Below are positions 51,647 through 60,782 of a DNA stretch of 64,000 nt, piece after piece. Each line of letters begins with the position of its first letter. The first letter of the stretch is position 1. Origin of the DNA: Pedobacter antarcticus (GTDB lineage Bacteria; Bacteroidota; Bacteroidia; Sphingobacteriales; Sphingobacteriaceae); assembly GCF_900112985.1 (NCBI RefSeq), contig NZ_FONS01000007.1:1-64000 (forward strand), given 5' to 3'. The translations under genes were made by a program, and so were the position numbers. Below the pieces are notes generated by a model. It was not told where the DNA came from, made no database searches, and was given only the letters and a program-made list of their open reading frames with translations.

Positions 51647-53113
51647 ATGCCGCTGGGTAACCAATTATTTCCTGTATTTCTGAAATTAAACCAAATGCAG
51701 ACGCTGGTCATAGGGGCCGGCCCTGTAGGTCTGGAGAAACTCCAGGCCGTGGTCAGGCAGAGTGAACAGGCGCGAATTAAGGTAGTTGCAGCCGAGATTT
51801 CTGACGAAGTGTATGCTTTTGCAAAAGAATATCCACAGATTATTCTGGAACATAAAAATTATGAAGCTGCAGACCTGGCAGGAGCAGACCTGGTTATTGC
51901 AGCGACGAATAACCCGGCACTCAATTTAAGAATAGTTGAAGATGGGCATCATGCGCGTCTTTTGGTAAATATTGCAGACAAACCAGAACTCTGTGATTTT
52001 TACCTGGGTTCGATAGTGAAAAAAGGCGATTTAAAAATTGCGATCTCTACCAATGGAAAGTCTCCGACCATAGCGAAAAGATTAAAAGAATTATTTCAAG
52101 AACATCTACCTGACGGATTAGATATAACACTGCAGCAAATGAGTAAATTTCGTCAAACCCTGGATGGAGATTTTCAGGACAAAGTACAAAAGTTAAACGA
52201 AGTGAGTGCCGTTTTAGTGAGACCCGCGGCTAAGTCGCCGTCTTTTCCATTTTTTAAATGGCTGGTATGGTTAACCATTATGTTATCACTGGCGATCCTG
52301 TTGGCAATCTTTTGGCACCGGGAACCGGAGTTTCAGGAGTATCTGATCAATATAGATCCTATATTTTACTGGTTTTTACTCGGCGGATTCATCTTTGCCA
52401 TGGTTGATGGTGCTATTGGTATGTCTTATGGAGTAACCTCAACTGCATTTTCACTTTCTATGGGGCTACCACCAGCTTCGGCGAGTATGGCCGTTCATTT
52501 ATCAGAAGTGCTAAGCAATGGAATCGCTGGTTGGATGCATTACAGAATGGGGAATATTAACTGGAAATTATTTCGCCTGTTAATTATCCCCGGTGTAATC
52601 GGAGCTGTTGGTGGCGCATTTCTACTCTCTTCCCTGGAACATTACAGTGCCTATACCAAACCGTTGGTCTCGGTGTATACATTAATTCTGGGTGGAGTGA
52701 TCTTGTCAAAAGCATTCAAGAAACCTGGTAAGCGCAAGAATGGAAAGATAAAACAGATTGTTCCATTAGGGTTCTTCGGTGGTTTTATTGATGCTGTTGG
52801 TGGTGGTGGATGGGGCTCTATAGTGTTATCCAGTCTAATAGCAGGTGGTAGAAATGCCAGGTTTTCTCTGGGAACAGTGAAGATCACCCGTTTTTTTATC
52901 GCATTGATGAGCTCACTGACTTTTATCACCATGTTAAAATATGTTCATTGGGAAGCGGTCGGAGGATTAATTATCGGGAGTGCACTGGCAGCGCCTATTG
53001 CTGCTAAAGTTTCCAACCGGATCTCGGTAAAGAGTATTATGGTGGCAGTAGGTATCATAGTGATCCTTGTGAGCTTAAGAAGCGTAATTATGTTTATTTT
53101 AAAAGTATTATAA
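51647..53113 (+). CDS. Fusion of precorrin-2 dehydrogenase/ferrochelatase (CysG N-part) and TSUP transporter
   Basis: 488 residues. Residues 1 to about 195 match the siroheme synthase N-terminal part: NAD-binding VIGAGPVGLEKLQAVVRQ, then NIADKPELCDFYLGSIVKKGDLKIAISTNGKSPTIAKRLKELF, with a candidate catalytic Asp. Residues about 205-488 are a TauE/SafE (TSUP) permease with about eight membrane segments and the repeated G-rich FIDAVGGGGWGSI. The first part makes siroheme from precorrin-2 in the cytosol. The second probably moves sulfate, sulfite or another anion. One polypeptide thus joins anion transport to cofactor synthesis. The frame is continuous. Confidence 0.88.
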   Translation: MPLGNQLFPVFLKLNQMQTLVIGAGPVGLEKLQAVVRQSEQARIKVVAAEISDEVYAFAKEYPQIILEHKNYEAADLAGADLVIAATNNPALNLRIVEDGHHARLLVNIADKPELCDFYLGSIVKKGDLKIAISTNGKSPTIAKRLKELFQEHLPDGLDITLQQMSKFRQTLDGDFQDKVQKLNEVSAVLVRPAAKSPSFPFFKWLVWLTIMLSLAILLAIFWHREPEFQEYLINIDPIFYWFLLGGFIFAMVDGAIGMSYGVTSTAFSLSMGLPPASASMAVHLSEVLSNGIAGWMHYRMGNINWKLFRLLIIPGVIGAVGGAFLLSSLEHYSAYTKPLVSVYTLILGGVILSKAFKKPGKRKNGKIKQIVPLGFFGGFIDAVGGGGWGSIVLSSLIAGGRNARFSLGTVKITRFFIALMSSLTFITMLKYVHWEAVGGLIIGSALAAPIAAKVSNRISVKSIMVAVGIIVILVSLRSVIMFILKVL

Positions 53114-53114
53114 T

Positions 53115-53819
53115 ATGAAAGCACTACTGGAAGAAATTGCTGCGGAACTGGAAGGCAAAGATCCGGTATCGGCTATCAGTTTGCTGGCAGACAGATTTCC
53201 GGGAAAGATTACTTTTTCTACCAGTTTCGGCTGGGAAGACCAGGTAATTACCGATTTTATTTTCAAGAATCAATTGCCCGTAAGCGTGTTTTCACTGGAA
53301 ACCGGCCGCTTATTTCCGGAAACCTATTATGTATGGAACAGAACGCTGGAGAGATATAATCAGCCGATCCATGCTTATTATCCGGATGCAGCGGAACTGG
53401 AAAAAATGGTAAGCACCAAAGGGCCTTCGAGTTTTTATACTTCGGTAGAAAACCGGAAGGAATGTTGTGCGATCCGTAAAATGGGTCCCTTGAAACGGGC
53501 GCTTGCAGGGCAGCAATGCTGGATTACGGGTATTCGGGCAGAGCAGTCAGTTAACCGGACGGATATGAGTAACCTGGAATGGGACGAACAGAATCAGCTG
53601 ATTAAGTTTCATCCGGTTTTTAATTGGACACTGGAAGATTTGAAAGCTTATATCCGTGAAAATAATATTATCTATAATCCGCTCCATGATAAAGGATTTC
53701 CGAGTATCGGCTGTGCACCCTGTACCAGGGCTGTACAGGAAGGAGAAGATTTCCGTGCAGGGAGATGGTGGTGGGAAGATCAGTCGAAGAAAGAATGTGG
53801 TTTGCACGCCACAAAATAA
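53115..53819 (+). CDS. cysH: Adenylylsulfate (APS/PAPS) reductase
   Basis: 234 residues of the CysH family: FSTSFGWEDQVI (PP-loop-like), then the iron-sulfur cysteines in KECCAIRKMGP (about 116-118) and IGCAPCTRAV (about 200-203), and the catalytic C-terminal KECGLH. The four extra Cys bind a 4Fe-4S cluster, typical of enzymes that use APS directly. There is no cysC in the operon, which supports APS as substrate. It starts 1 bp after the fusion gene. Confidence 0.93.
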   Translation: MKALLEEIAAELEGKDPVSAISLLADRFPGKITFSTSFGWEDQVITDFIFKNQLPVSVFSLETGRLFPETYYVWNRTLERYNQPIHAYYPDAAELEKMVSTKGPSSFYTSVENRKECCAIRKMGPLKRALAGQQCWITGIRAEQSVNRTDMSNLEWDEQNQLIKFHPVFNWTLEDLKAYIRENNIIYNPLHDKGFPSIGCAPCTRAVQEGEDFRAGRWWWEDQSKKECGLHATK

Positions 53820-53833
53820 TTTGTAAAAAGAAC

Positions 53834-54739
53834 ATGCAAGCACAAAAATTAGATTATTTAGATGAACTGGAGGCAGAAGCGATTCATATTCTGCGGGAAG
53901 TTGCCGGGCAGTTTGAAAAACCTGCACTCTTGTTTTCAGGTGGAAAAGATTCTATAACACTGGTAAGGCTGGCTGAAAAAGCTTTCCGTCCAGGTAAGTT
54001 TCCGTTCCCGCTGGTACATATTGATACCGGACACAATTTTGAAGAAACTATTATTTACCGTGATCAAATGGTCGAACGTCTGGGCGAAAAACTCATAGTC
54101 GGGTACGTGCAGGATGCTATAGATCAGGGAAAAGTTTTGGAGCAAAAAGGGAAAAATGCCAGCAGGAACGCATTACAGACGGTTACCCTATTGGATACCA
54201 TTGCAGAACATGGTTTTGATGCCTGTATAGGTGGTGCCAGAAGGGACGAAGAGAAAGCCAGAGCCAAGGAAAGAATATTTTCCGTGCGTGATGAATTCGG
54301 ACAATGGGATCCAAAAAGACAGCGTCCTGAACTGTGGAATATTTATAACGGTAGGATTCAGAAAGGTGAAAATGTAAGGGTTTTTCCTATCAGCAACTGG
54401 ACAGAGTTGGATGTGTGGAATTATATCCGGCGTGAAAAAATGGATCTTCCGAGTATCTATTTCGCACATCAGCGGGATTGTATCACCAGAAATGGCCAGT
54501 TAATGGCTGCCTCACCTTATTTAAATATGGATGAGGAAGATTTGATCGTGAGCCGCAAGGTTCGTTTCAGGACAGTGGGAGATATGAGCTGTACAGCAGC
54601 AGTAGCATCAGAAGCAGACCAGATTGATGACATTATTGCAGAGATAAGTGCATCAAAAATTAGTGAAAGAGGGGCCAGACTGGACGATAAAGTATCAGAA
54701 GCAGCGATGGAAGACCGCAAGAAAGGAGGGTATTTTTAA
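53834..54739 (+). CDS. cysD: Sulfate adenylyltransferase subunit 2
   Basis: 301 residues from the ATG at 53834; a frame 23 codons longer overlaps cysH and lacks homologous character. The PP-loop SGGKDS is at residues 35-40, with GGARRDEEKARAKERIFSVRDEFGQWDPK downstream. It activates sulfate with ATP to APS together with CysN. Its stop overlaps the cysN ATG by one base. Confidence 0.97.
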   Translation: MQAQKLDYLDELEAEAIHILREVAGQFEKPALLFSGGKDSITLVRLAEKAFRPGKFPFPLVHIDTGHNFEETIIYRDQMVERLGEKLIVGYVQDAIDQGKVLEQKGKNASRNALQTVTLLDTIAEHGFDACIGGARRDEEKARAKERIFSVRDEFGQWDPKRQRPELWNIYNGRIQKGENVRVFPISNWTELDVWNYIRREKMDLPSIYFAHQRDCITRNGQLMAASPYLNMDEEDLIVSRKVRFRTVGDMSCTAAVASEADQIDDIIAEISASKISERGARLDDKVSEAAMEDRKKGGYF

Positions 54740-55986
54740 TGGATATATTAAAGTTTTTTACAGCCGGAAGCGTTGACGATGGCAAAAGCACATTAATCGG
54801 GCGGTTATTATACGACACCAATTCGATTCTTGCAGATCAATTGGAAGCATTGCAGGCTTCGAACAGGAAAAATGACGACGGTACTATCGACCTTGCGATT
54901 CTTACCGATGGACTTCGTGCCGAACGGGAGCAGGGTATTACGATAGACGTGGCTTATAAGTATTTCCAGACCGAAAAGCGTAAGTTTATAATTGCTGATA
55001 CACCGGGGCACATCCAGTATACCAGAAATATGGTTACCGGAGCCTCTACTGCCAAACTAGCGATTATTTTGATAGATGCCCGAAAAGGTGTTGTCGAACA
55101 GACTATAAGACACTCTTATCTGGTATCTCTGCTAGGCGTGTCCGAGCTTGCCGTTTGTATTAATAAGATGGATATGGTTGATTATAGTGAAACTGTATTC
55201 CGGGAAATCACGCAAGCCTATGAAGCCCTGGCTGCCAAACTAAACCTTAATAAAGTAAACTTTATTCCGGTAAGCGCTTTAAAAGGAGATAATATTGTCC
55301 ATCGCTCCGACCATATGCCATGGTATGATGGTTCCAGTCTACTCTATTTTTTGGAAAACGTCGAAGTAACTGGTCATTTGCCTTCAGTATATGCACGAAT
55401 GCCCGTTCAATGGGTAATCCGTCCGCAGACTGAAGATCTGCATGATTATAGAGGGTATGCCGGTCGAATCCTAAGCGGAACCTTTAAAAAAGGCGATGCG
55501 GTGACCGTTATGCCTTCAGGCCAACAATCTGTAATCGACCGGATAGAAGTGTTTGATAAGGAGCCAGAGCAAGCATTGACTGGCATGTCTGTTACACTTC
55601 ATCTTAAAGATCAGGTAGACATCAGCAGGGGAGATGTTTTGGTCAGTTCTGCCAGACTTACTCAGCAGACCAAAAATATTGCTGCAGATTTATGCTGGAT
55701 GGATCAGAAACAGCTCGATCACTCTTTAACTTACCTGCTGCAGCATAACAGCAAAATCACGAAATGCAAGATTGCCGATATCCAGTATAAAGTTGATATC
55801 AACACCATGAAAAAAGAAGGAGCCGATACTTTTCATCTGAATGATATCGGGAGGGTCGAACTTAAAACGGCAGACGAATTGGCATTTGACTGGTATGATG
55901 AAAATCCAGCCAATGGCGCAGCCATTTTGATTGATAGCAGAACTAACCTTACCGTAGCTGCACTGATGTTCAGAGAGGCAGTTTAA
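54739..55986 (+). CDS. cysN: Sulfate adenylyltransferase subunit 1 (GTPase)
   Basis: 415 residues: GTPase motifs GSVDDGKSTLIGRLL (G1, residues 10-24), DTPGHIQYTRNM (G3) and NKMDM (G4), then elongation-factor-type barrels. GTP hydrolysis drives APS formation by CysD. It ends at about the CysN boundary with no fused APS kinase (CysC). It is the last gene of the operon, followed by a large hairpin. Confidence 0.97.
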   Translation: MDILKFFTAGSVDDGKSTLIGRLLYDTNSILADQLEALQASNRKNDDGTIDLAILTDGLRAEREQGITIDVAYKYFQTEKRKFIIADTPGHIQYTRNMVTGASTAKLAIILIDARKGVVEQTIRHSYLVSLLGVSELAVCINKMDMVDYSETVFREITQAYEALAAKLNLNKVNFIPVSALKGDNIVHRSDHMPWYDGSSLLYFLENVEVTGHLPSVYARMPVQWVIRPQTEDLHDYRGYAGRILSGTFKKGDAVTVMPSGQQSVIDRIEVFDKEPEQALTGMSVTLHLKDQVDISRGDVLVSSARLTQQTKNIAADLCWMDQKQLDHSLTYLLQHNSKITKCKIADIQYKVDINTMKKEGADTFHLNDIGRVELKTADELAFDWYDENPANGAAILIDSRTNLTVAALMFREAV

Positions 55987-55990
55987 TCTG

Positions 55991-56053
55991 GAGAATATAT
56001 GTTGCATAAAAAAACAGGCTTAAGGCCTGTTTTTTTATGCAACATATATTCTC
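55991..56053. terminator. Perfect 29-bp inverted repeat, probable operon terminator
   Basis: Bases 55991-56019 are the exact reverse complement of 56025-56053, with a 5-base loop (TTAAG). The inner part, AAACAGGC/GCCTGTTT with a T run, is a classical terminator. The outer part extends the stem far beyond what termination needs. Confidence 0.9.
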
Positions 56054-56104
56054 TACTTTGCCGGAAGCCCGGAATTTATCGGGACGATAAATGATAGCTA
56101 TCGG

Positions 56105-56629
56105 ATGAAGAAATCAGACATATATGAAATAGCGATCAGAATTTTAGGTTTATACCTGATTACAATACTGATCACGCAATTCCGGGATGTACTGATGTTC
56201 GCCAGTATTGTTATACAGAACCCGAACCATAGCGAACAGCCTGGAGAAATAGATCAATGGCCAATTTTTATAATTACTATCGCCAGTTTTATCTTACTGT
56301 CTATTTTTGCAGCCTTACTGATCTTCAAAGCGAAGGACATCACAAATCGGATTTGCCGCAAGGAAGACATGGAAGTGGAAACAGGTGCCGGAATGGAACG
56401 AAAAACAATTTACGAGATCGCATTGACTTTGCTCGGTTTGATTACCATTGTCCAGGCCTTGCCCGAATTTCTTTTTAAATTCAGACAGCATTTGCAGTTG
56501 ATACAGGGCGGGCAGGCCAATAGAGATGGCGAAATACAGCTTCTGGTTATTTTGGGACTCAAACTGGTCATTGGGGTACTATCGGTTGTATATGCAAAAG
56601 CGATTTCAGTCTCTCTTGGAAAGAAATGA
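56105..56629 (+). CDS. Small membrane protein with internal duplication
   Basis: 174 residues with four membrane segments in two pairs. The two halves begin alike: KKSDIYEIAIRILGLYLIT (2-20) and ERKTIYEIALTLLGLITIV (about 99-117), each followed by a polar loop and a second membrane segment, so the gene arose by tandem duplication. The function is unknown. It is a single gene between the sulfate operon hairpin and the ABC transporter pair. Confidence 0.6.
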   Translation: MKKSDIYEIAIRILGLYLITILITQFRDVLMFASIVIQNPNHSEQPGEIDQWPIFIITIASFILLSIFAALLIFKAKDITNRICRKEDMEVETGAGMERKTIYEIALTLLGLITIVQALPEFLFKFRQHLQLIQGGQANRDGEIQLLVILGLKLVIGVLSVVYAKAISVSLGKK

Positions 56630-56699
56630 TTTGGTATTCTAACTCTAATTTCTATCTTTAAATCCGCAATTTCCTTGCAGGTAGACATTTAAAATATTC

Positions 56700-58439
56700 A
56701 TGAAAGCTACACCGCAGCAGCAAGCACAAAAAACACCCGGTATATTTAGTCTGCTCAGGCCATACAGTGGCTTAATAGGTTTACTCATACTATTTGCCTT
56801 GATTAGTAATGGTTTAAACCTCTGGCTTCCGCGTTTAATCGGACAGGGCATAGATGCGTTTGAACATCATTCTTTTTCGTTCCCGAATATGATCGTCAGT
56901 TTCGTATCGGTCGCATTTGTAATTTTCGTGTTCAGTTTACTGCAGGGAGTCGTTCAGACTTATGCGTCTGAGAAAGTAGCCCGTGATCTAAGGACACGGA
57001 TCGCTGAACGGATTTCAGTGCAGAACTTTACATTTATTGAAAATACAACCCCCGCCAAATTACTTACCAATCTCACTTCCGACGTAGATTCTATTAAGCT
57101 CTTTGTTTCGCAGGCAATTGTTTCCATTGTTTCCTCGCTTTTTATTATCATCGGGGCAAGCGTTTTACTGCTAAGCATAAACTGGAAATTAGGTTTAATG
57201 ATTATTGCCATTATTCCTATTATAGGCGGAGCATTCTACCTTGTACTGAGAAGGGTTAAAGTTTTGTTTAAAAGGAGTCGTGAAGTAATAGACTGGCTTA
57301 ACAAAGTTATTAACGAAAGTATTTTAGGAGCGGCACTCATCCGGGTGATCAATTCACAATTCCTGGAATATGAAAAGTTCTTTAAGGCTAGTCAGGAATC
57401 GAGAGATATCGGCTTAAGTATTCTCCGGTTATTTGCCTGGCTTATTCCAATTATTGTATTTACAGCGAATATAGCAGGGCTATCCATATTGGTACTCGGT
57501 GGTCATTTTGTGGTCAGCGGGAGTATGAGTATCGGAGAGTTTGCTGCTTTCAATAGCTATCTGGCTCTTTTGATCTTTCCAATATTGGTTATAGGTTTTA
57601 TGAGTAATGTGATTGCACAGGCCACGGCATCCTATAACCGGATAGTGATAGTACTGGAAGCTAAAGATCCGGCTGCTACCGGAGTTGTAAACCAGGCGCT
57701 GGAAGGTGCGGTGGAAGTAAAAGATCTCAGTCTGCGTTTTGGGCAGAAATATGCCTTGAAAGATATAAGTTTTAAGGTAGAACCCGGTGCGCGTGTGGCT
57801 ATTATCGGTCCTACTGCGGCAGGTAAAACACAGTTGTTGTACTTACTGACAGGCTTAACTATTCCCGAAAGCGGACAGGTATTATATGATCAACAGCCTA
57901 TTTCTGCTTATCAGCCGGAAGCATTTTATAAACAGATTGGATTTGTATTTCAGGACAGTATCTTGTTTAACCTGAGTATCAGGGAGAACATTGCTTTCAG
58001 TGATACCGTTACCGATGAATCCTTAGAGAAGGCAATCCGCACGGCCGAACTGAGAGAATTTGTAAGTGGTTTATCAAATGGACTGGATACTAAAGTTTCC
58101 GAGAGAGGCTTAAGTTTATCTGGAGGGCAGAAGCAAAGAATTATGCTTGCCCGGGCATTAGCTCTGGATCCTAAAATTTTATTACTTGACGATTTTACTG
58201 CCCGTGTGGATTTACAGACCGAAGCGCGCATTCTAACCAATATTTCCCGGAACTATCCAGGTATGACCACGATTTCAGTTACACAGAAGATTGCTGCGGT
58301 ACAGCATTATTCACAACTCATCCTGCTCATGCAAGGTGAAGTGCTTGCCAAAGGCACACATCAGGAATTAATGGAAAGCAGTCCTGAATATGTACAGATT
58401 TTTAACTCCCAGCAAAGCACAAGCAATTATGAACTATGA
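56700..58439 (+). CDS. ABC exporter half-transporter A (degenerate ATP site)
   Basis: 579 residues: a six-helix type-1 exporter membrane domain (about 15-315) followed by the nucleotide-binding domain. Walker A is GPTAAGKT at 370-377, the signature is a good LSGGQKQR, and Walker B ends D497-D498, with Asp in place of the catalytic Glu. It overlaps the next gene by 11 bp, which encodes the partner with the intact Glu. Together they form a heterodimeric inner-membrane exporter; the substrate is unknown. Confidence 0.9.
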   Translation: MKATPQQQAQKTPGIFSLLRPYSGLIGLLILFALISNGLNLWLPRLIGQGIDAFEHHSFSFPNMIVSFVSVAFVIFVFSLLQGVVQTYASEKVARDLRTRIAERISVQNFTFIENTTPAKLLTNLTSDVDSIKLFVSQAIVSIVSSLFIIIGASVLLLSINWKLGLMIIAIIPIIGGAFYLVLRRVKVLFKRSREVIDWLNKVINESILGAALIRVINSQFLEYEKFFKASQESRDIGLSILRLFAWLIPIIVFTANIAGLSILVLGGHFVVSGSMSIGEFAAFNSYLALLIFPILVIGFMSNVIAQATASYNRIVIVLEAKDPAATGVVNQALEGAVEVKDLSLRFGQKYALKDISFKVEPGARVAIIGPTAAGKTQLLYLLTGLTIPESGQVLYDQQPISAYQPEAFYKQIGFVFQDSILFNLSIRENIAFSDTVTDESLEKAIRTAELREFVSGLSNGLDTKVSERGLSLSGGQKQRIMLARALALDPKILLLDDFTARVDLQTEARILTNISRNYPGMTTISVTQKIAAVQHYSQLILLMQGEVLAKGTHQELMESSPEYVQIFNSQQSTSNYEL

Positions 58440-60195
58440 GCTTAAAAATGCAGATAGATCTGCGGAAAAAGTATCTACCTGGGCTGGATTAAAAGGTTTA
58501 CTGAAATTAGTCGAGCAGGAGCGGAAAACTTTGTTACTCGCTTTATGTGCCATACTAATTAACGCATTTCTCAATCTGCTCGGGCCGCTTCTGATCGGGT
58601 ATACCATAGATCATTACATCATGGAAAAGAACTTTAAAGGTGTGCCGCTTTATGCAGGCATACTGCTTGGTTTATACATGATTGCTTTCATTGCCAGTTA
58701 TTTCCAAACCAAATTGATGGGAGGAGTAGGTCAAAGGATTATTTTCGAACTGAGAAACTCCATCTTTGGTAAGATACAACAACTGCCACTGGCTTTTTTT
58801 AATGCAAATAAGGCCGGAGATCTGATCTCCAGAGTAAATAATGATACCGATAAACTGAGTCAGTTTTTTTCTCAATCGTTAATGCAGTTTGTTGGAACGA
58901 TTGTAATGATGATCGGATCCGGTATCTTTCTATTGGTTATTCACCCCGAACTGGGGTTGGCTACACTGGTACCAGCCTTATTTATTTTGGTGTTTACTAA
59001 AGTAATTTCGCCTTGGGTAAAGTACCGGAATAAACGAAATCTGGAAAGTACAGGTGCGATGAGTGGCGAAATTCAGGAGAGCCTTAATAACTTTAAAGTA
59101 ATTATTGCTTTCAATCGCAGGGATTATTTCCGGGAAAAATTTGAACAGGCAAATACAGATAATTATAACACTGCAATCAGATCGGGTATGGCAAACATGC
59201 TCTTTATGCCCGTATTCGGGTTATTTTCATCGATTGCACAGTTGGTTGTGCTCGCATTTGGTATCTATCTGATTATACAGGGAAATTTTACCGTCGGTTT
59301 GCTAGTCAGTTATCTGGCTTATGCCACAAATTTTTACAACCCTTTACGGCAGCTCGCCGCACTTTGGACCAGTTTGCAGGTGGCACTGGCCGGCTGGGAA
59401 AGGATAACTCAGATACTCGCTTTACAGAACAATCTGCTTACTTTATCTGCAGGGACTGCCGAAAATGATGACCACAGCCCGGTTCTGGAATTCAGGAATG
59501 TACATTTTGGCTATCCCGGAGGTTACGAGATCCTGCATCATATTAATTTTTCATTGGAAGCCGGTAAAACTTATGCACTGGTAGGGCCAACAGGAGGAGG
59601 TAAAACTACAACTGCTGCAATGATGGCTAGATTATATGATCCTCTGGAAGGAGAAGTCTTATTGGATGGTAAAGATATCCGAACTTATACCGATGAAGAG
59701 CGCACTGCGAAAATCGGCTATATCCTTCAGGATCCTTTTCTGTTCTCAGGAACAGTTAAAGAAAATATGCTTTACCATAATAACCTGTATGCGGGATTTA
59801 CTGATGAGCAATTTAAAGTGGTTTTGGAGAAAGCCAAATTGGAGGGTTTGCTAACTACATTTGACCAGGGGTTGGAAACACCGGTCACGTCCTCAGGTGA
59901 CAGTCTCAGTATAGGGCAAAAGCAACTTATTGCTTTCATGCGGGCAGTATTAAGGAAACCAAAAATATTAATCCTGGACGAAGCGACTGCAAATATTGAT
60001 ACCATTACCGAACAGTTACTCGGACAGATACTGGATAATCTGGCTCAGGATACAACTCAGGTTATTATTGCGCACAGACTCAACACGATTGAGAATGCAG
60101 ATGAAATTTTCTTCATTAATTCAGGTGAAGTAGTCCGTGCGGGTTCCTTTTCAGAAGCTGTTTCGCGGTTAATGGAGGGTAAAAGATCCAGCTAG
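58429..60195 (+). CDS. ABC exporter half-transporter B (catalytic Glu intact)
   Basis: 588 residues from the ATG at 58429; an earlier in-frame start lies deep inside gene A. Six-helix membrane domain, then Walker A GPTGGGKT, an altered signature LSIGQK at 493-498 instead of LSGGQ, and Walker B D517-E518. The altered signature would face the degenerate Walker B of the partner, as in heterodimeric bacterial exporters with one working site. It may export drugs or lipids. Confidence 0.9.
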   Translation: MNYELKNADRSAEKVSTWAGLKGLLKLVEQERKTLLLALCAILINAFLNLLGPLLIGYTIDHYIMEKNFKGVPLYAGILLGLYMIAFIASYFQTKLMGGVGQRIIFELRNSIFGKIQQLPLAFFNANKAGDLISRVNNDTDKLSQFFSQSLMQFVGTIVMMIGSGIFLLVIHPELGLATLVPALFILVFTKVISPWVKYRNKRNLESTGAMSGEIQESLNNFKVIIAFNRRDYFREKFEQANTDNYNTAIRSGMANMLFMPVFGLFSSIAQLVVLAFGIYLIIQGNFTVGLLVSYLAYATNFYNPLRQLAALWTSLQVALAGWERITQILALQNNLLTLSAGTAENDDHSPVLEFRNVHFGYPGGYEILHHINFSLEAGKTYALVGPTGGGKTTTAAMMARLYDPLEGEVLLDGKDIRTYTDEERTAKIGYILQDPFLFSGTVKENMLYHNNLYAGFTDEQFKVVLEKAKLEGLLTTFDQGLETPVTSSGDSLSIGQKQLIAFMRAVLRKPKILILDEATANIDTITEQLLGQILDNLAQDTTQVIIAHRLNTIENADEIFFINSGEVVRAGSFSEAVSRLMEGKRSS

Positions 60196-60203
60196 TTCAG
60201 CCG

Positions 60204-60668
60204 CTATTCTGTTTTACAGGGAACAGGTTCAAAAATGAATCTGCCACGGTCGTAATTAATGGGTACATCGGGGCGGAAATATGTTCTGCCCATCATAGTC
60301 TCCATTTCTCCTATTCCCAGCTTAAGTACGCTATCCTGTTTTAAAAGGGCCAGTGGATTAGTAAAAGTTTCTTTTGATTGACCATTGCGTAGATAGAAGT
60401 TAACCAGCAGGGTGTCGCCACTGAATTTACCAGCTATTGTACCGTGCTGATCATCTTTCCCTTTGTATTTAAAATGAAGATCACCTTCTGCCTTTTTCTC
60501 GAATGTTTTGAGTTGCAGGGTTGCGGTATCCTGACCATCTATAGCCTGGTAGCAGGTTGTTGTCCAGGCGGTATCAGTGATTTTTTTCTGGTTACTATCT
60601 GGCGAAGAACATGCCTGAATGAATATTAAGGCAAACAGGAGACCGGAGATTGGGGCTAATTTTTTCAT
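60204..60668 (-). CDS. Lipoprotein of unknown function
   Basis: 154 residues from the ATG at 60668 (MKKLAPISGLLFALIFIQAC, lipobox Cys 20). A longer frame starts inside the terminator of the upstream gene and is rejected. The rest is a small beta-rich domain (LHFKYKGKDDQHGTIAGKFSGDTLLVNFYL) with no assigned family. Convergent with the ABC gene. Confidence 0.65.
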   Translation of the reverse strand: MKKLAPISGLLFALIFIQACSSPDSNQKKITDTAWTTTCYQAIDGQDTATLQLKTFEKKAEGDLHFKYKGKDDQHGTIAGKFSGDTLLVNFYLRNGQSKETFTNPLALLKQDSVLKLGIGEMETMMGRTYFRPDVPINYDRGRFIFEPVPCKTE

Positions 60669-60724
60669 AGTAGACTTTTCCTTATGATGTATAAAACCTC
60701 CTGTTTCCATAAATTGTTTGCGCA

Positions 60725-60750
60725 TAAAAAAACAGGCACGGGGGCCTGTT
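60725..60750 (-). terminator. Terminator of the Dabb gene
   Basis: On the minus strand AACAGGC (from 60750) pairs with GCCTGTT (to 60731) around a 6-nt loop and is followed by a T run (about 60731-60726). Its core AACAGGC matches that of the sulfate operon hairpin. Confidence 0.85.
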
Positions 60751-60782
60751 ATATGTAGGTAAGTTTATGACAGCGCTAAACG

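Noticed and set aside
60669..60725. Longer start for the lipoprotein at 60204-60668
   Set aside because: It begins in the terminator of the preceding gene and would put 19 residues before the lipoprotein signal.
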